A DNA stretch of 64,000 nucleotides from Acidobacteriota bacterium (GCA_014584705.1 JACTMJ010000024.1:62001-126000), one strand, 5' to 3'. Positions 15,846-25,035 are shown, counted from the stretch's first letter. Notes: a model not told the origin generated them from the sequence alone. A program made the numbers and translations.

Positions 15846-17380
15846 TCGCGATTTCCCCCAGGATCGTTCCGACCGCACGGATGATCAAACACCACGCGCA
15901 GATGCTTACGCCATTCTATCGCGACGCCGATTTGGCGCACGCAGATAGAGGATTCGAAGTAGCGCAGAACGGTTTCGTTTGTCGAGTGGAAATGGAGCGC
16001 CGGAGCGACGAGCAAGAGGCGCGGCGGCGCGTTCAAGACGGTGCGATTGGGGAACAGAGCGCTGGCTTGAATTTCTCCGCGTGCGAGCTGGAGGCTGAGC
16101 CGCGTGTAGTAGTCGAGGGCCTGAACGGGCAACGCGATGTCTTCGGAGGCTTTGATCTCGATCACTACGAGATTGCCGTGGCGATCCAGTGCCAGAAGGT
16201 CGGTCCTCGTGTGCTGCGCGCCCAGGAAACCGGTGACCTGACGGCGGACGGTGGTGGCGTCGATCAATGGATCAATCGCGGAAAGGTTTCTCCGCACCAT
16301 TGCCTCCAGCCAACGCTCGGGATAGCGGCAGTAGAGCGGGTGCTGCCGTTCCGCGGATTCTTCGCAGCGGATTCGGGCCACGCGTTCGGCGAGCAGCCGC
16401 AATTGCGCTACGGTGACCTCCCGGCGCGATTCGCGCAGGCTGAGGCCCACTCGCAGGCCGTCACCTTTGCAGGTGGCCAGTGGCAGGCCGCGTAACTCCA
16501 GATGCAGACCGCCTTGCAGATCCTCCACGACCTCCGCTTCCGAAACGGCAGCGGTTTCCTCAAACAGGGCACGCAACCTGGAATCCGCGGGCGTATAGGG
16601 AAGCGAGGATATGGCCGAGTCAAGATTTCCCCAGCTTTCCGCTGGCCGCTCCATGGGGAATCCGTCGGATGCAGTCGCAAAGAGCCTGGCAGTAACAAGA
16701 TCCGAATTCAAGGAGCGCAGACGCAAGCCCATCTCCACGGCGGCCTCGGGCGGCACAAACAGGGCCAACGTCTTGACATCGAAAGCCGGCCATCGCAATT
16801 GCGCATGCCGGAACCAGATGAGGCCGAACGCGAGAGCGTCGTCGGCGCTTTCGCAATCCTGTGCCGCCAGGACGGCCATTGCATGGGAGCCCATGCGAAG
16901 CAGCGCCCGCGGAAAGCGCGGCGACAGCGAGTTCTCCAGATCGGCGCCGCAACTGCTCAGCTCGATCCGCCACATTGAAAACAGGCGCTCACACCAGCGG
17001 CAAAGCGCCGCCAGATTCACCGCACGGGCGGAGTCTCGCTCAACGATGTCGGCGACGCCAGACTCCGCATCCATCAGCGTGAGTACGCCTGACTTGCGGC
17101 CAAACTTCTCGACGGTCAGATCGAGCCTCCCCGCCGCCTCCCGGCGAATGGCCGTAACCCGGCGGCGCAGCACCTTCGATTCTCCCCAGGCTTCCAGCAA
17201 CGCCCCCTTGGCTGCCGGTTCCAGCGAGTACTCTCCTTCTTGCAACAAGAGCACCGGCTCACCCGGTTCAACCACCGCGGGCCGCCTGCACGCGGAGAGA
17301 AACTGGCGGAGGGTCTCATGGAGCGCCGGGGGTTGCCCGGCGGGGTCGCTTCGGTCAGCTAGGGACAAACGATCTGGCAT
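15797..17380 (-). CDS. PD-(D/E)XK nuclease-like protein (NucS-like C-terminal domain)
   Basis: A 527-aa protein of unknown function. The C-terminal part (from about residue 360) shows a restriction-endonuclease-fold core: PERWLEAMVRRNLSAIDPLI, then RTDLLALDRHGNLVVIEIKA, where Asp and the E-x-K of VVIEIK occupy the PD-(D/E)XK positions, then LPVQALDYY. The pattern recalls NucS/DUF91 and archaeal-type endonucleases. The first 350 residues show two beta/helical parts without motifs I recognise. It is followed, with overlap, by the DUF697 gene. A DNA-processing role is inferred from the fold; a regulatory or defence function would need experiments. The start ATG at 17380 has only a weak ribosome-binding site and faces the divergent yggS gene across 140 bases. 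Confidence 0.72.
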   Translation of the reverse strand: MPDRLSLADRSDPAGQPPALHETLRQFLSACRRPAVVEPGEPVLLLQEGEYSLEPAAKGALLEAWGESKVLRRRVTAIRREAAGRLDLTVEKFGRKSGVLTLMDAESGVADIVERDSARAVNLAALCRWCERLFSMWRIELSSCGADLENSLSPRFPRALLRMGSHAMAVLAAQDCESADDALAFGLIWFRHAQLRWPAFDVKTLALFVPPEAAVEMGLRLRSLNSDLVTARLFATASDGFPMERPAESWGNLDSAISSLPYTPADSRLRALFEETAAVSEAEVVEDLQGGLHLELRGLPLATCKGDGLRVGLSLRESRREVTVAQLRLLAERVARIRCEESAERQHPLYCRYPERWLEAMVRRNLSAIDPLIDATTVRRQVTGFLGAQHTRTDLLALDRHGNLVVIEIKASEDIALPVQALDYYTRLSLQLARGEIQASALFPNRTVLNAPPRLLLVAPALHFHSTNETVLRYFESSICVRQIGVAIEWRKHLRVVFDHPCGRNDPGGNREWQATYSLRSAKRFRR

Positions 17381-17521
17381 AAGGACTCAGTGGCAAAAGT
17401 GGACAATTTTTCTGTGCGAAATATCCGATTGGTTCAAATCGGAATTCGTCCTCGCATGCGCGCCTGGTGGCAATGCCAGAAAACTACGGCAATCTTCCGC
17501 GATACTCGCGATACTGAGAGG

Positions 17522-18208
17522 GTGGAAAGTATTCGGGAGAACCTGGCGGAGGTGGAGGAGCGCATTGCATCCGCCCTCGCGCGAAGCCGCAGAAGACGCG
17601 AGGAGATCACCTTGATTGCGGTTACCAAGACCTTTCCGGCTATCACCATCCAATCGGCCTGGCAAGCGGGGTTGCGTGACTTCGGAGAGAACTATGTGCA
17701 GGAGTTTGAGGCGAAGGTACCTCAATTGGCGAGCCTGGGAGGCGCGCGATACCATCTGATCGGCCATCTGCAAAGCAACAAGGTGAATAAGGCTTCTCCG
17801 ATCTTCGATTGCGTTCAGACGGTGGATTCCGCCCGCCTGGCCAGCCGCCTGAACCAATCGCGCGCCGATGCGGGCGTTCCGGCTCTCGATGTGATGGTGG
17901 AAGTGAAACTCTCCACGGAGGAGAGCAAGCACGGCTGCGACCCCAAGGATCTGCCCAAGCTGCTTGATGAGATTCGCGCGTTGCCCCATCTGCGTCTGCT
18001 GGGGCTGATGACGATTCCTCCGTTTTTCGAAGATCCCGAGCGTAGCCGACCCGCCTTCGCCAGGCTTCGAGAACTTGCGAGCGGGCACGGCTTACATGCG
18101 CTTTCCATGGGCATGAGCAACGATTTCGAAGTGGCCATCGAGGAAGGCGCCACTCATATCCGTGTCGGGACCGCGCTCTTTGGACGCCGGACGAAGCCCG
18201 CGAGGTGA
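17522..18208 (+). CDS. YggS-family pyridoxal phosphate homeostasis protein
   Basis: A 228-aa single-domain alanine-racemase-fold (type III) PLP-binding protein, the family's normal length. Visible marks are LIAVTKTFPAITIQ with the PLP-Lys (VTK), DFGENYVQEFEAKV, YHLIGHLQSNKVNKA, KHGCDP, LLGLMTIPP and LSMGMSNDFEVAIEEGATHIRVGTALFG. It buffers free PLP and affects amino acid pools rather than catalysing a known reaction. The frame is open back to 17390, but the conserved region begins at ESIRENL, so GTG 17522 is the most likely start; the ATG at 17456 is an alternative. It overlaps the next gene by 4 bases (GTGA). Confidence 0.93.
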   Translation: MESIRENLAEVEERIASALARSRRRREEITLIAVTKTFPAITIQSAWQAGLRDFGENYVQEFEAKVPQLASLGGARYHLIGHLQSNKVNKASPIFDCVQTVDSARLASRLNQSRADAGVPALDVMVEVKLSTEESKHGCDPKDLPKLLDEIRALPHLRLLGLMTIPPFFEDPERSRPAFARLRELASGHGLHALSMGMSNDFEVAIEEGATHIRVGTALFGRRTKPAR

Positions 18209-19359
18209 CGGAGTACGCAACGCACAGGCATGCCGTCATGAATCTGGGTTACTTCGCGCCTTTGCCTCCGCAACCATCGGGAGTGGCCGACTATGCCGCC
18301 GCGATGCTCCGTGGCCTCTCCCGGCACGGCGACGTCCGCGTGAGCGCTTCAGGACATTGCAACCTTTACCATATCGGGAACAATCGCCTGCACGCGGAGA
18401 TCTATGAACGCGCCATGGCCGAACCCGGAGTTGTGCTGCTGCATGACGCCATGCTCCACCATCTGCTGATCGGGAGCTTTGGCGAGACGCAATATCTTGA
18501 AGAATTTGTATACAACTACGGCGCCTGGACGGAGGATCTTGCACGTACTCTCTGGAGACAGCGGGCGCGGGCGATGAGCGAACCTCGCTATTTCCGCTAC
18601 CCGCTGCTGAAGCGGATCTCCGAGCGCGCGCTCTCTCTGATGGTGCATTCGGAGGCAGCGCGGCGGACCGTGATGGCGCACGACCCTAACGCGCGGGTAC
18701 GTGTGCTACCGCATCTGGACCTCGAACAACCGGACGCCGCGCCGGACCCCTCCGCGCGGGAGCGGTTTCGACGGGAAACACTCGGCCTCCGCGCCACCGA
18801 TATTCTCCTTGGGGTTTATGGACACCTGCGGGAAACGAAGCGCATTGGCAGCGTACTGGCCGCGCTCGACGACCTTCGCGGAAGCGGGGTTCCGGTAAGG
18901 CTGCTGGTGGCTGGCGCGTTCGCATCCGACGACTACGCCCGCGTTCTGCTTCCCCGCCTGGAAGCGCATCCCGGCGTCATCCTGCGAGGCGGCACGGCCG
19001 AAGACGAGTTTCGCGCGCTGCTCAGCGCCGCCGATGTGTGCATCAATCTGAAGTATCCGGGAGCGGGCGAATGCTCTGGCATCGCGGTGCGAGCAATGTC
19101 GCTGGGAGTGCCCCTGGTGGTGAGCGAGAGTGGCGGCGGGGACGACTATGCCGCCGGCACGGTGGCACCCATTCCGACGGGACCCGCGGAAACGCAGGCG
19201 CTGACGGAAACGCTTGCCTGGCTGGCGCGCGATGCGAAGTCGCGCGATGCCCTTGCACGCGCGGCGCAACTCGACTGCCGAGTGCGGCGCGACCCGGACC
19301 GGATCTGCGCGGAAGTCTGGCAGTGGATCGAGGACATCCATCGGGGATTGGCCGCCTGA
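18205..19359 (+). CDS. Glycosyltransferase (GT-B fold)
   Basis: A 384-aa glycosyltransferase of the GT4-like type. The N-terminal LGYFAPLPPQPSGVADYAAAML is the characteristic acceptor-side glycine loop (PxxSGVAdY). The C-terminal domain has LLGVYGHLRETKR, VLRGGTAEDEFRALLSAADVCINLKYPGAGECSG and VPLVVSESGG, the donor-binding region with the acidic residue of the E-x7-E type. It likely moves a nucleotide-sugar residue to an envelope glycan. The GTG at 18205 overlaps the yggS stop by four bases; an ATG at 18238 that begins MNLGYF is an alternative. The gene is not part of an obvious polysaccharide cluster. Confidence 0.88.
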   Translation: MTEYATHRHAVMNLGYFAPLPPQPSGVADYAAAMLRGLSRHGDVRVSASGHCNLYHIGNNRLHAEIYERAMAEPGVVLLHDAMLHHLLIGSFGETQYLEEFVYNYGAWTEDLARTLWRQRARAMSEPRYFRYPLLKRISERALSLMVHSEAARRTVMAHDPNARVRVLPHLDLEQPDAAPDPSARERFRRETLGLRATDILLGVYGHLRETKRIGSVLAALDDLRGSGVPVRLLVAGAFASDDYARVLLPRLEAHPGVILRGGTAEDEFRALLSAADVCINLKYPGAGECSGIAVRAMSLGVPLVVSESGGGDDYAAGTVAPIPTGPAETQALTETLAWLARDAKSRDALARAAQLDCRVRRDPDRICAEVWQWIEDIHRGLAA

Positions 19360-19443
19360 TTGGCTGCGTGGCGGAGAGGGTACCGTTCCCGTGGGAACGA
19401 ATGGCCGGACGGCGTTCGGCATAATCGACTATAGGAGGAGTTT

Positions 19444-20760
19444 TTGTCTACGACGGTTAACCGAGATCCCGAAGCGCTGAAAGACCGTGAGTTGGCGCTG
19501 CAACGAACGCTGACGGTTTGGATCGTGACGGGCCTGACTTTCATGCTGCTGCCGGGTACGTTTCTAGGTGTGTGGAACCTGATCAGTATCACCGGCGAGC
19601 GCACCGCGGCCTTGATCGACCCGGCGTGGATACAGGCTCACGGACACGCACAGCTTTTCGGGTGGATCGGAAGCTTCATCATTGGTATCGGCTTCTACTC
19701 CCTGTCAAAGATGGGGCGGCTTCCCGAGTTCGCGATCACGCGCTCGTGGACAAGCTGGGCATTGTGGACTTCCGGCGTTACGCTGCGCTGGGCAACGAAC
19801 CTCTGGCTGTGGGAGTGGCGGTGGCTGCTGCCGGTATCCGCGGCGCTTGAACTGGCCGCATTCCTGTTGTTCTTCGTAACCGTTAGCGGCCACAGGGCTG
19901 AACCGAAGCCCGGGAAGCAGAAAGGGAGCGGGCCGCCGGTGTGGATGATTGCCGTGATCGCCGGGAGCCTCGGCTTTCTGGCTTCGCTGGCCGCAAATCT
20001 GGCGGTGACAATTCAGGCCGGGATCAGTGGAATCGGCCCCGCAATTCCCCACGGAGCGAATGAACGCCTTCTGGTGCTGTTCACATGGGCCTTCCCGGTA
20101 GTGACGATCTGGGGCTTCAGCGCGCGGTGGCTCCCGGTATTCCTTGGTCTGGCGGATCCCGCGGCGAAGCCGCTCTTCCTGGCACTCGCCGTCAACATTG
20201 TGGGCGTGACCGCAGCCATGCTGGGATGGTTTATCCCGGCGACGATCCTGATAATGGCGGCGTCCGCCGTAGCAGCGACCGCGCTTCGCGTATTCCGGCC
20301 TTCGGTGAAGGCTCCGAAAACAACCGGGATCCACCCCACGTTTCCGCTGTTCGTGCGCATCGCGTACGTTTGGATGTTGGTGGCGGCCGTGCTGAGCGTA
20401 TGCGCGGTTTTCTGGGACCAGGGAGGCGGCTTGTGGGGCTCCTCGCGGCATGCGCTGACCGTCGGATTCATGTCCAGCATGGTCTTCGCGATCGGGCAGC
20501 GCGTGCTGCCCGCGTTCTGCGGAATGCGCGTTCTCTATAGCCCGAAGCTGATGTTCTGGTCACTCGCGCTGCTAAACGTGGGATGTCTTCTGCGAGTGAG
20601 TTCGGAAATTGGCGCCTACGAATCGTACGTACCCGCGATGTGGCCGCTGCTGCCGGTCTCGGCGATCATCGAGATGACCGCCGTTACGCTGTTCGCGGCG
20701 AGCCTGCTTCTCACCTTCCGGCAGCCCCCGGCGCACCTCGCGAATGCCGCGCAAGCGTAG
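19444..20760 (+). CDS. NnrS-like polytopic haem/copper membrane protein
   Basis: A 438-aa protein with about 12 transmembrane helices. The first helices contain conserved histidines (QAHGHAQLFGWIGSFIIGIGFY), and a later helix pair has SSRHALTVGFMSSMVFAIGQRVLPAF. This spacing is typical of NnrS-family and cytochrome-oxidase-subunit-I-like proteins. NnrS proteins bind haem and copper and protect cells from NO-derived stress; the exact role here is inference. The start is TTG at 19444, strongly supported by AGGAGG at 19433. No denitrification genes are nearby. It ends 60 bases before the convergent methyltransferase stop. Confidence 0.8.
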   Translation: MSTTVNRDPEALKDRELALQRTLTVWIVTGLTFMLLPGTFLGVWNLISITGERTAALIDPAWIQAHGHAQLFGWIGSFIIGIGFYSLSKMGRLPEFAITRSWTSWALWTSGVTLRWATNLWLWEWRWLLPVSAALELAAFLLFFVTVSGHRAEPKPGKQKGSGPPVWMIAVIAGSLGFLASLAANLAVTIQAGISGIGPAIPHGANERLLVLFTWAFPVVTIWGFSARWLPVFLGLADPAAKPLFLALAVNIVGVTAAMLGWFIPATILIMAASAVAATALRVFRPSVKAPKTTGIHPTFPLFVRIAYVWMLVAAVLSVCAVFWDQGGGLWGSSRHALTVGFMSSMVFAIGQRVLPAFCGMRVLYSPKLMFWSLALLNVGCLLRVSSEIGAYESYVPAMWPLLPVSAIIEMTAVTLFAASLLLTFRQPPAHLANAAQA

Positions 20761-20820
20761 GAGCATTGGCACGGTGCGAACGGGCGAAGGCTGGAGCGAA
20801 ACGCGGAGAACGCGAAGGAA

Positions 20821-21696
20821 CTAACGGCGGCCGCGCGCCACAACGAGGACCTCGCCGCACTGCGACTTCAGCGGAGGGATCAGGCCGATCAGAGCGGCGT
20901 CCGTTAGCTGAAGAGTGCGGACCATTGCGCGAGCCGAGGCAAGATGGAATCGCCCACGAAGGGCACGTTTGGCCATGGAAAAGAGCCCGATCGGCTGCAG
21001 GGAGACTTCGGTGAAATGTTTCCGAAGGATCGCGACATGCTCGTCGTCGAAGATGACGCCCTCCCCTTGATCGTAGGATAGCTTCTCCCGCTTCCAATTC
21101 CAGCGCCGAAGCGCGTTTAGCAAGCGGTTGTTGCCATAGGTTTCGGAAAGTACGAGATCGCCACCGGGTTTGAGCACGCGCATGATCTCACTCACGGCTC
21201 CGTCGTACTTGAGGGTGTGGTGCAGCGAGGAACAACCATAGACGAGATCGAAGACGCCATCCTCGAAGCAGGCCAGATCGCTGGCATCCCGGGCAACGGT
21301 TTCGCAGCGCGCCGCCACTCCGCTGAACTCCGCCCGCTTTCGGCACACCTCCATGGCATTTTCCGCCAGATCGAGGAAAGTGACGTGGGCGCGCTCGGCG
21401 GTGGCCATCCAGAGGCCGAAATCACCGGTTCCGCAGCCATAGTCGAGGACCCGCTTCCCCGAGAGATTCAAGCGCGCGAGCGCGTTCAGGGTGGCGCGAT
21501 ACAGTTCCTTCCGCTCATAGATCTCCTTGCGGGGATTCTCAAGATCGGCAAGGAAGGCGGCAGGCGTGAAACGCAGGTCGTCCGGGCGTAGTTCGAGGAA
21601 GGGCGCATAACGCGCTTCATAAAACGCCTTCTCCGGATCGGCCTGAGTAGACATCGATTGTGGCAGCCGCGGCGAGGACTCAGCCGCTCTAGTCAC
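20821..21696 (-). CDS. Class I SAM-dependent methyltransferase
   Basis: About 291 aa. SAM-binding motif I is KRVLDYGCGTGDFGLW, with the acidic residue of motif II in VTFLDLAENAM. Post-motif EDGVFDLVYGCSSLHHT and VLKPGGDLVLSETYGNNRL complete the methyltransferase_11/25 pattern. The C-terminal 90 residues are basic and may bind the acceptor. The GTG start at 21696 overlaps the SIS gene by 8 bases; an ATG at 21654 (MSTQADPEKAF) is equally possible. As last gene of a sugar-phosphate operon it may methylate a sugar or lipid intermediate, but the target cannot be read from sequence. Confidence 0.87.
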   Translation of the reverse strand: MTRAAESSPRLPQSMSTQADPEKAFYEARYAPFLELRPDDLRFTPAAFLADLENPRKEIYERKELYRATLNALARLNLSGKRVLDYGCGTGDFGLWMATAERAHVTFLDLAENAMEVCRKRAEFSGVAARCETVARDASDLACFEDGVFDLVYGCSSLHHTLKYDGAVSEIMRVLKPGGDLVLSETYGNNRLLNALRRWNWKREKLSYDQGEGVIFDDEHVAILRKHFTEVSLQPIGLFSMAKRALRGRFHLASARAMVRTLQLTDAALIGLIPPLKSQCGEVLVVARGRR

Positions 21697-22252
21697 ACGC
21701 CCCGTCCATAAAGGAATAGGCGATCATGTGCAGCATCATCATGTGGGCATCTTCAATGCGGCCCATATGTTGAAGGTTGACATGAAGATTCAGATCGCCG
21801 AGCGGCGCAAGCTTGCCACCGTCGCGCCCCGTGAACGCAATTGTCCGGCAGGGAACAGTGCGTGCGTACTCAAGGGCCTTCACGACGTTGGGCGAGTTAC
21901 CGCTGCCGCTGACGGCGAGAACAAGGTCCTTGGGCGTAGCGAAATTCCGGAGCTGCTCAACGAAAACCTCCGCGTAGCCGACATCGTTCGCGTAGGCGGT
22001 GATGGTAGCGAGATTGTCGGTGAGGGCCATCACGCGGAACTTCTTATCACGGAGGTAGCTGCAACCCTTAACAATGTCGCAGGTAATGTGGGAGACACTG
22101 GCGGCGCTTCCGCCGTTGCCACAGAGATAGATGGTTCCCCCGGCATCGCGCGTCTCGCGAAACCAATCAATCGCCTGATCTACCTTGGCGAGGTCCAGGG
22201 AGGCGAGGGTCGCCTGCAATTCGTTCACGTAAGACTGTGTAAAACTCATCAC
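21689..22252 (-). CDS. SIS-domain phosphosugar isomerase, GmhA-like
   Basis: A 187-aa single SIS-domain protein of phosphoheptose isomerase length. The sugar-phosphate-binding loop is YLCGNGGSAASVSHITCDIVKG, a second loop is AVSGSGNSPNVVKALEYAR, and FVEQLRNFATPKDL matches GmhA. GmhA converts sedoheptulose 7-phosphate to glycero-manno-heptose 7-phosphate. Acidic and His residues near the C terminus (GRIEDAHMMMLHMIAYSFMD) are the usual catalytic/metal-site region. It overlaps the ROK gene by four bases and the methyltransferase by eight. With the HldA-like kinase and HAD phosphatase nearby, a heptose or related sugar-phosphate route is likely. Confidence 0.88.
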   Translation of the reverse strand: MMSFTQSYVNELQATLASLDLAKVDQAIDWFRETRDAGGTIYLCGNGGSAASVSHITCDIVKGCSYLRDKKFRVMALTDNLATITAYANDVGYAEVFVEQLRNFATPKDLVLAVSGSGNSPNVVKALEYARTVPCRTIAFTGRDGGKLAPLGDLNLHVNLQHMGRIEDAHMMMLHMIAYSFMDGACD

Positions 22253-23103
22253 TTTCCTAATTCATCCACGAGGGCGAGCGCCCCGTACAATACGCTGTCG
22301 TCGGCCAGACACGCGGGCACCACGTCGATGCGCGCCTCGCTCCAGTTCGTGATCTGCTTGCGAAGTTCGGCCTTAAGAGGGTCGAACAGCTTCTTGCCGG
22401 CCTTGCTGATTCCGCCGCCGATCACCACACGAGCGGGATTCATCAAGAGAATACACGTCTTCAACCCCTGGGCGAGATCGACGACATACTTCTGAACGAA
22501 ACGGTGATCGTCGAGCAATTCCTTGGGCGTCTTGCCATAATCCTTTTCGAGCCAAAGGCCGGAGCAGAGGCGCTCCAAACATCCGAAAGACCCGCACAGG
22601 CATTGCGGCCCGTCCGGACGGATCGTGATGTGGCCGATCTCGCCAGCGAACGAATCCGCGCCGCGGAACAAGGCGCCGTTCACAATGATGCCACCCCCGA
22701 TTCCGGTGGATAGCGTCATGTAGAACATGGGATCGGTATGCGCGCCGGCGCCGAAAGTGTATTCGCCGAGCGCCCCGACGTTGGCGTCGTTGTCGATGAT
22801 GGCCGGGATTCCCAGTTCGGACTTGACCACGGCGGGGAAATCAAAATCGTCCCATCCGCTTACGTGGGTGGACTTGTCCACACGCTGCCGGGCATAGTTC
22901 ACCGGCCCACCGAAACCGATGCCGCAACGGTCAAAGCGCAAGCGCGACGACCAGGAACGGGCAACCGCCATCGTCTTATCCACCATCCACTCTTTGCCGC
23001 CATCGCGGTCCGTTACGTGGGTTTCCCGGAGAATCATCTGGCCGTCTTCAAAAACCGCCAGCGTCACCTTGGAACCGCCCACGTCAATGGCAAGGACGTT
23101 CAT
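22249..23103 (-). CDS. ROK-family sugar kinase
   Basis: A 284-aa kinase-type ROK protein without a DNA-binding domain, so an enzyme and not a repressor. The phosphate motif is LAIDVGGSKVTLAVF. The catalytic Asp lies in AIIDNDANVGALGE. The ATP motif is TLSTGIGGGIIVNG, the sugar-binding EIGHI is kept, and the ROK zinc motif reads CLCGSFGCLE. Typical substrates are glucose, N-acetylmannosamine or fructose. It overlaps both neighbours by four bases, so the order kinase, ROK, SIS isomerase, methyltransferase is one translational unit. Confidence 0.92.
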   Translation of the reverse strand: MNVLAIDVGGSKVTLAVFEDGQMILRETHVTDRDGGKEWMVDKTMAVARSWSSRLRFDRCGIGFGGPVNYARQRVDKSTHVSGWDDFDFPAVVKSELGIPAIIDNDANVGALGEYTFGAGAHTDPMFYMTLSTGIGGGIIVNGALFRGADSFAGEIGHITIRPDGPQCLCGSFGCLERLCSGLWLEKDYGKTPKELLDDHRFVQKYVVDLAQGLKTCILLMNPARVVIGGGISKAGKKLFDPLKAELRKQITNWSEARIDVVPACLADDSVLYGALALVDELGK

Positions 23104-24122
23104 CGCCTATTCAGCTCCGCTTGATCGAGGATTTCATCTGGCGATGCCGTGCCAGTGCCTCTCTTCATGATCGTAATGGAAGCCACCAGATTCCCAAACC
23201 GAGCGGCCAGAACCGGGTCTCCCGTAGCGGCGAGGGCCATCGCCGCGCCGGCCGAGAAGCTATCGCCCGCACCGCAGATATCGACCGGATCTTCCACGCG
23301 TTCCGTGGAAACGGAATTCGCGCCGGATGCGGAATAGATATCCACGCCGTCGCCGCCGTGCGTGACAAGAAACAGGGGCGAGTGGGTCTGGGCACGAAGG
23401 AGGGAGAAATCACGTTTGATCTGAAGGCGGTCGCACGCCATCTCCGCCTCCTCCTGGTTGACCTTCACAATGACGCCGCGGAAGTGCTCGGGACGCATCC
23501 GCGAATCCACCCAAACGGTTTTCCGAGGCGCGTCGCGGCCGATTTCCGCGAGCGTTTTTCGCACCGCGGCCGTCACGACTCCGCCGACCTCCGTCTCCGC
23601 CTGGTCAGAAACCAGGATCACGTCCGCTTCGGCCGCCGCCACACGCAATTGGGAGACGAGGGCGGCCTCTACGTCCGACGACCAGGGATTCACATTGACA
23701 AAGTCCGTGCGCGGAAGGTCTTCCTCGCCCGTGCTGACGTTCAGAAACTTCGTGTAGGTGAAGGTTTGCGTTTCCGCGCTGGTGACCAGGTAGCTGGTAT
23801 CGACATTCCGGCTCTCCAGAGCGCGCCGCAATTCAAACGCGGGTCCGTCATCGCCGAGCACGCCAAGGACGCCGACGTCTCGCACGCCCATCTCGACCAG
23901 ATTGTTCGAGACGGTGCCACCGGCACCGGGGGTGACCTCATAACTGATGACGGCGATCCTGGGAATCCCGGTCTCGCGGGAAGCCTCCGCGAGGGAAGGA
24001 TCGTAGATGCACCAGCGATCAAGACAAATATCCCCAATCACGAGCGCCCGCAGATTTGCGATTCGAGACAGGACATCACGGACCTGAGCATCGGAAAGGA
24101 ATGCCTGGTCTATCTGATTCAT
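23100..24122 (-). CDS. PfkB-family kinase, HldA/RfaE1-like
   Basis: A 340-aa ribokinase-fold protein. The N terminus LRALVIGDICLDRWCIYDPS resembles the kinase domain of HldE/RfaE (VVGDVMLDRYWYG in relatives). Substrate glycines are TPGAGGTVSNNLVEMGV, and the active-site motif is DICGAGDSFSAGAAMALAAT. HldE kinase domains phosphorylate heptose 7-phosphate at C1. The adenylyltransferase half of HldE is absent and no separate HldC is seen. ATG 24122 was chosen because GGAGGT lies 9 bases upstream; the frame is open further upstream. It overlaps the ROK gene by four bases. Confidence 0.88.
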   Translation of the reverse strand: MNQIDQAFLSDAQVRDVLSRIANLRALVIGDICLDRWCIYDPSLAEASRETGIPRIAVISYEVTPGAGGTVSNNLVEMGVRDVGVLGVLGDDGPAFELRRALESRNVDTSYLVTSAETQTFTYTKFLNVSTGEEDLPRTDFVNVNPWSSDVEAALVSQLRVAAAEADVILVSDQAETEVGGVVTAAVRKTLAEIGRDAPRKTVWVDSRMRPEHFRGVIVKVNQEEAEMACDRLQIKRDFSLLRAQTHSPLFLVTHGGDGVDIYSASGANSVSTERVEDPVDICGAGDSFSAGAAMALAATGDPVLAARFGNLVASITIMKRGTGTASPDEILDQAELNRR

Positions 24123-24234
24123 TGCGATACAACCTCCACCCCGGAACACAAAGCCCGCTTGTTCCCCAGGATGATCCAATCAAACACTCGATGCCGCACG
24201 TACACTGGCGACGATTCCCGGCTTCAATCTTTCG

Positions 24235-25035
24235 CTAGCCGAACAACGCATCAAAGAGCGCGCCGTGCTCCCGGTAGTGAGGAACGATGTAATCGGCCCC
24301 CACTTTCACCAGACGGTCCCGCTTCCACTCATCTATTTTGGTGCAATCGGGCTCGTCGGTGGCTACGCCCACAGTGACGCCGCCGACCTGGTGCACATTC
24401 TCGATCTCCACGTAACCGTCGCCGAAACCGAGGAACTGCTCGCCCTGAAACTCGGCGTTCGCAATGAGCCTTTCGATGAGAATCTTCTTTGAAAAGCTCT
24501 TGTAATCGTCGAGTGCGCCGAACACCCCGCCATCGAAGTACTGGCTGAAGCGCAGCAGATCCGCTTCATGGCGCATGTAATCCTGGTCTGTTCCGCTGGC
24601 CAGGTACATCTTGTAGCCGCGCTCCTTCAAACCGTCGAGAAGCGCCCGTGAGCCGGGGACGGCATAGGCATCGGGGTCCGTGTTTCCCGATTCAAGAGCC
24701 TCGATCCGGTCCTTGATCTCTTCCTGCAGAAGGTCGAGGTAACGCTTCTTGTAGACGAGCGGATCTTTCGCGACGCCGCCACGCTTTTCAATCTCCTCCA
24801 CCAGGGCGATCATCTGGTAGATCGTTTGCTTTCCGGTCAAGCGGCCGACGAACTCGCGCACGACGCCGGTAATCGCTTCTTCGCTCTCTCCCGACTTGCA
24901 GGCAACGAGTTCCTCCACCATCATCGGAACCATCACTTCCATCCAACCCGCGCGGATCAGGGAAAGAGTTCCATCAAAATCAAAAAGGGCAACACGTGTA
25001 TGTGTTGCTTTTCTGGGAGTTATGATTTCAAGCAC
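24235..25035 (-). CDS. HAD-superfamily hydrolase
   Basis: A 266-aa HAD phosphatase with motif I VALFDFDGTLSLI near residue 17 (two Asp), motif II Ser/Thr in YLASGTDQDYM, and motif IV LGFGDGYVEIENV. The alpha-helical cap between residues about 30 and 110 is of the C1 type (phosphoglycolate phosphatase/beta-phosphoglucomutase-like). It heads the sugar-phosphate operon, 112 bases before the HldA-like kinase, and could take the role of GmhB, though GmhB belongs to another HAD subgroup. The start at 25035 may be shifted slightly; no strong ribosome-binding site was found. Confidence 0.85.
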   Translation of the reverse strand: MLEIITPRKATHTRVALFDFDGTLSLIRAGWMEVMVPMMVEELVACKSGESEEAITGVVREFVGRLTGKQTIYQMIALVEEIEKRGGVAKDPLVYKKRYLDLLQEEIKDRIEALESGNTDPDAYAVPGSRALLDGLKERGYKMYLASGTDQDYMRHEADLLRFSQYFDGGVFGALDDYKSFSKKILIERLIANAEFQGEQFLGFGDGYVEIENVHQVGGVTVGVATDEPDCTKIDEWKRDRLVKVGADYIVPHYREHGALFDALFG

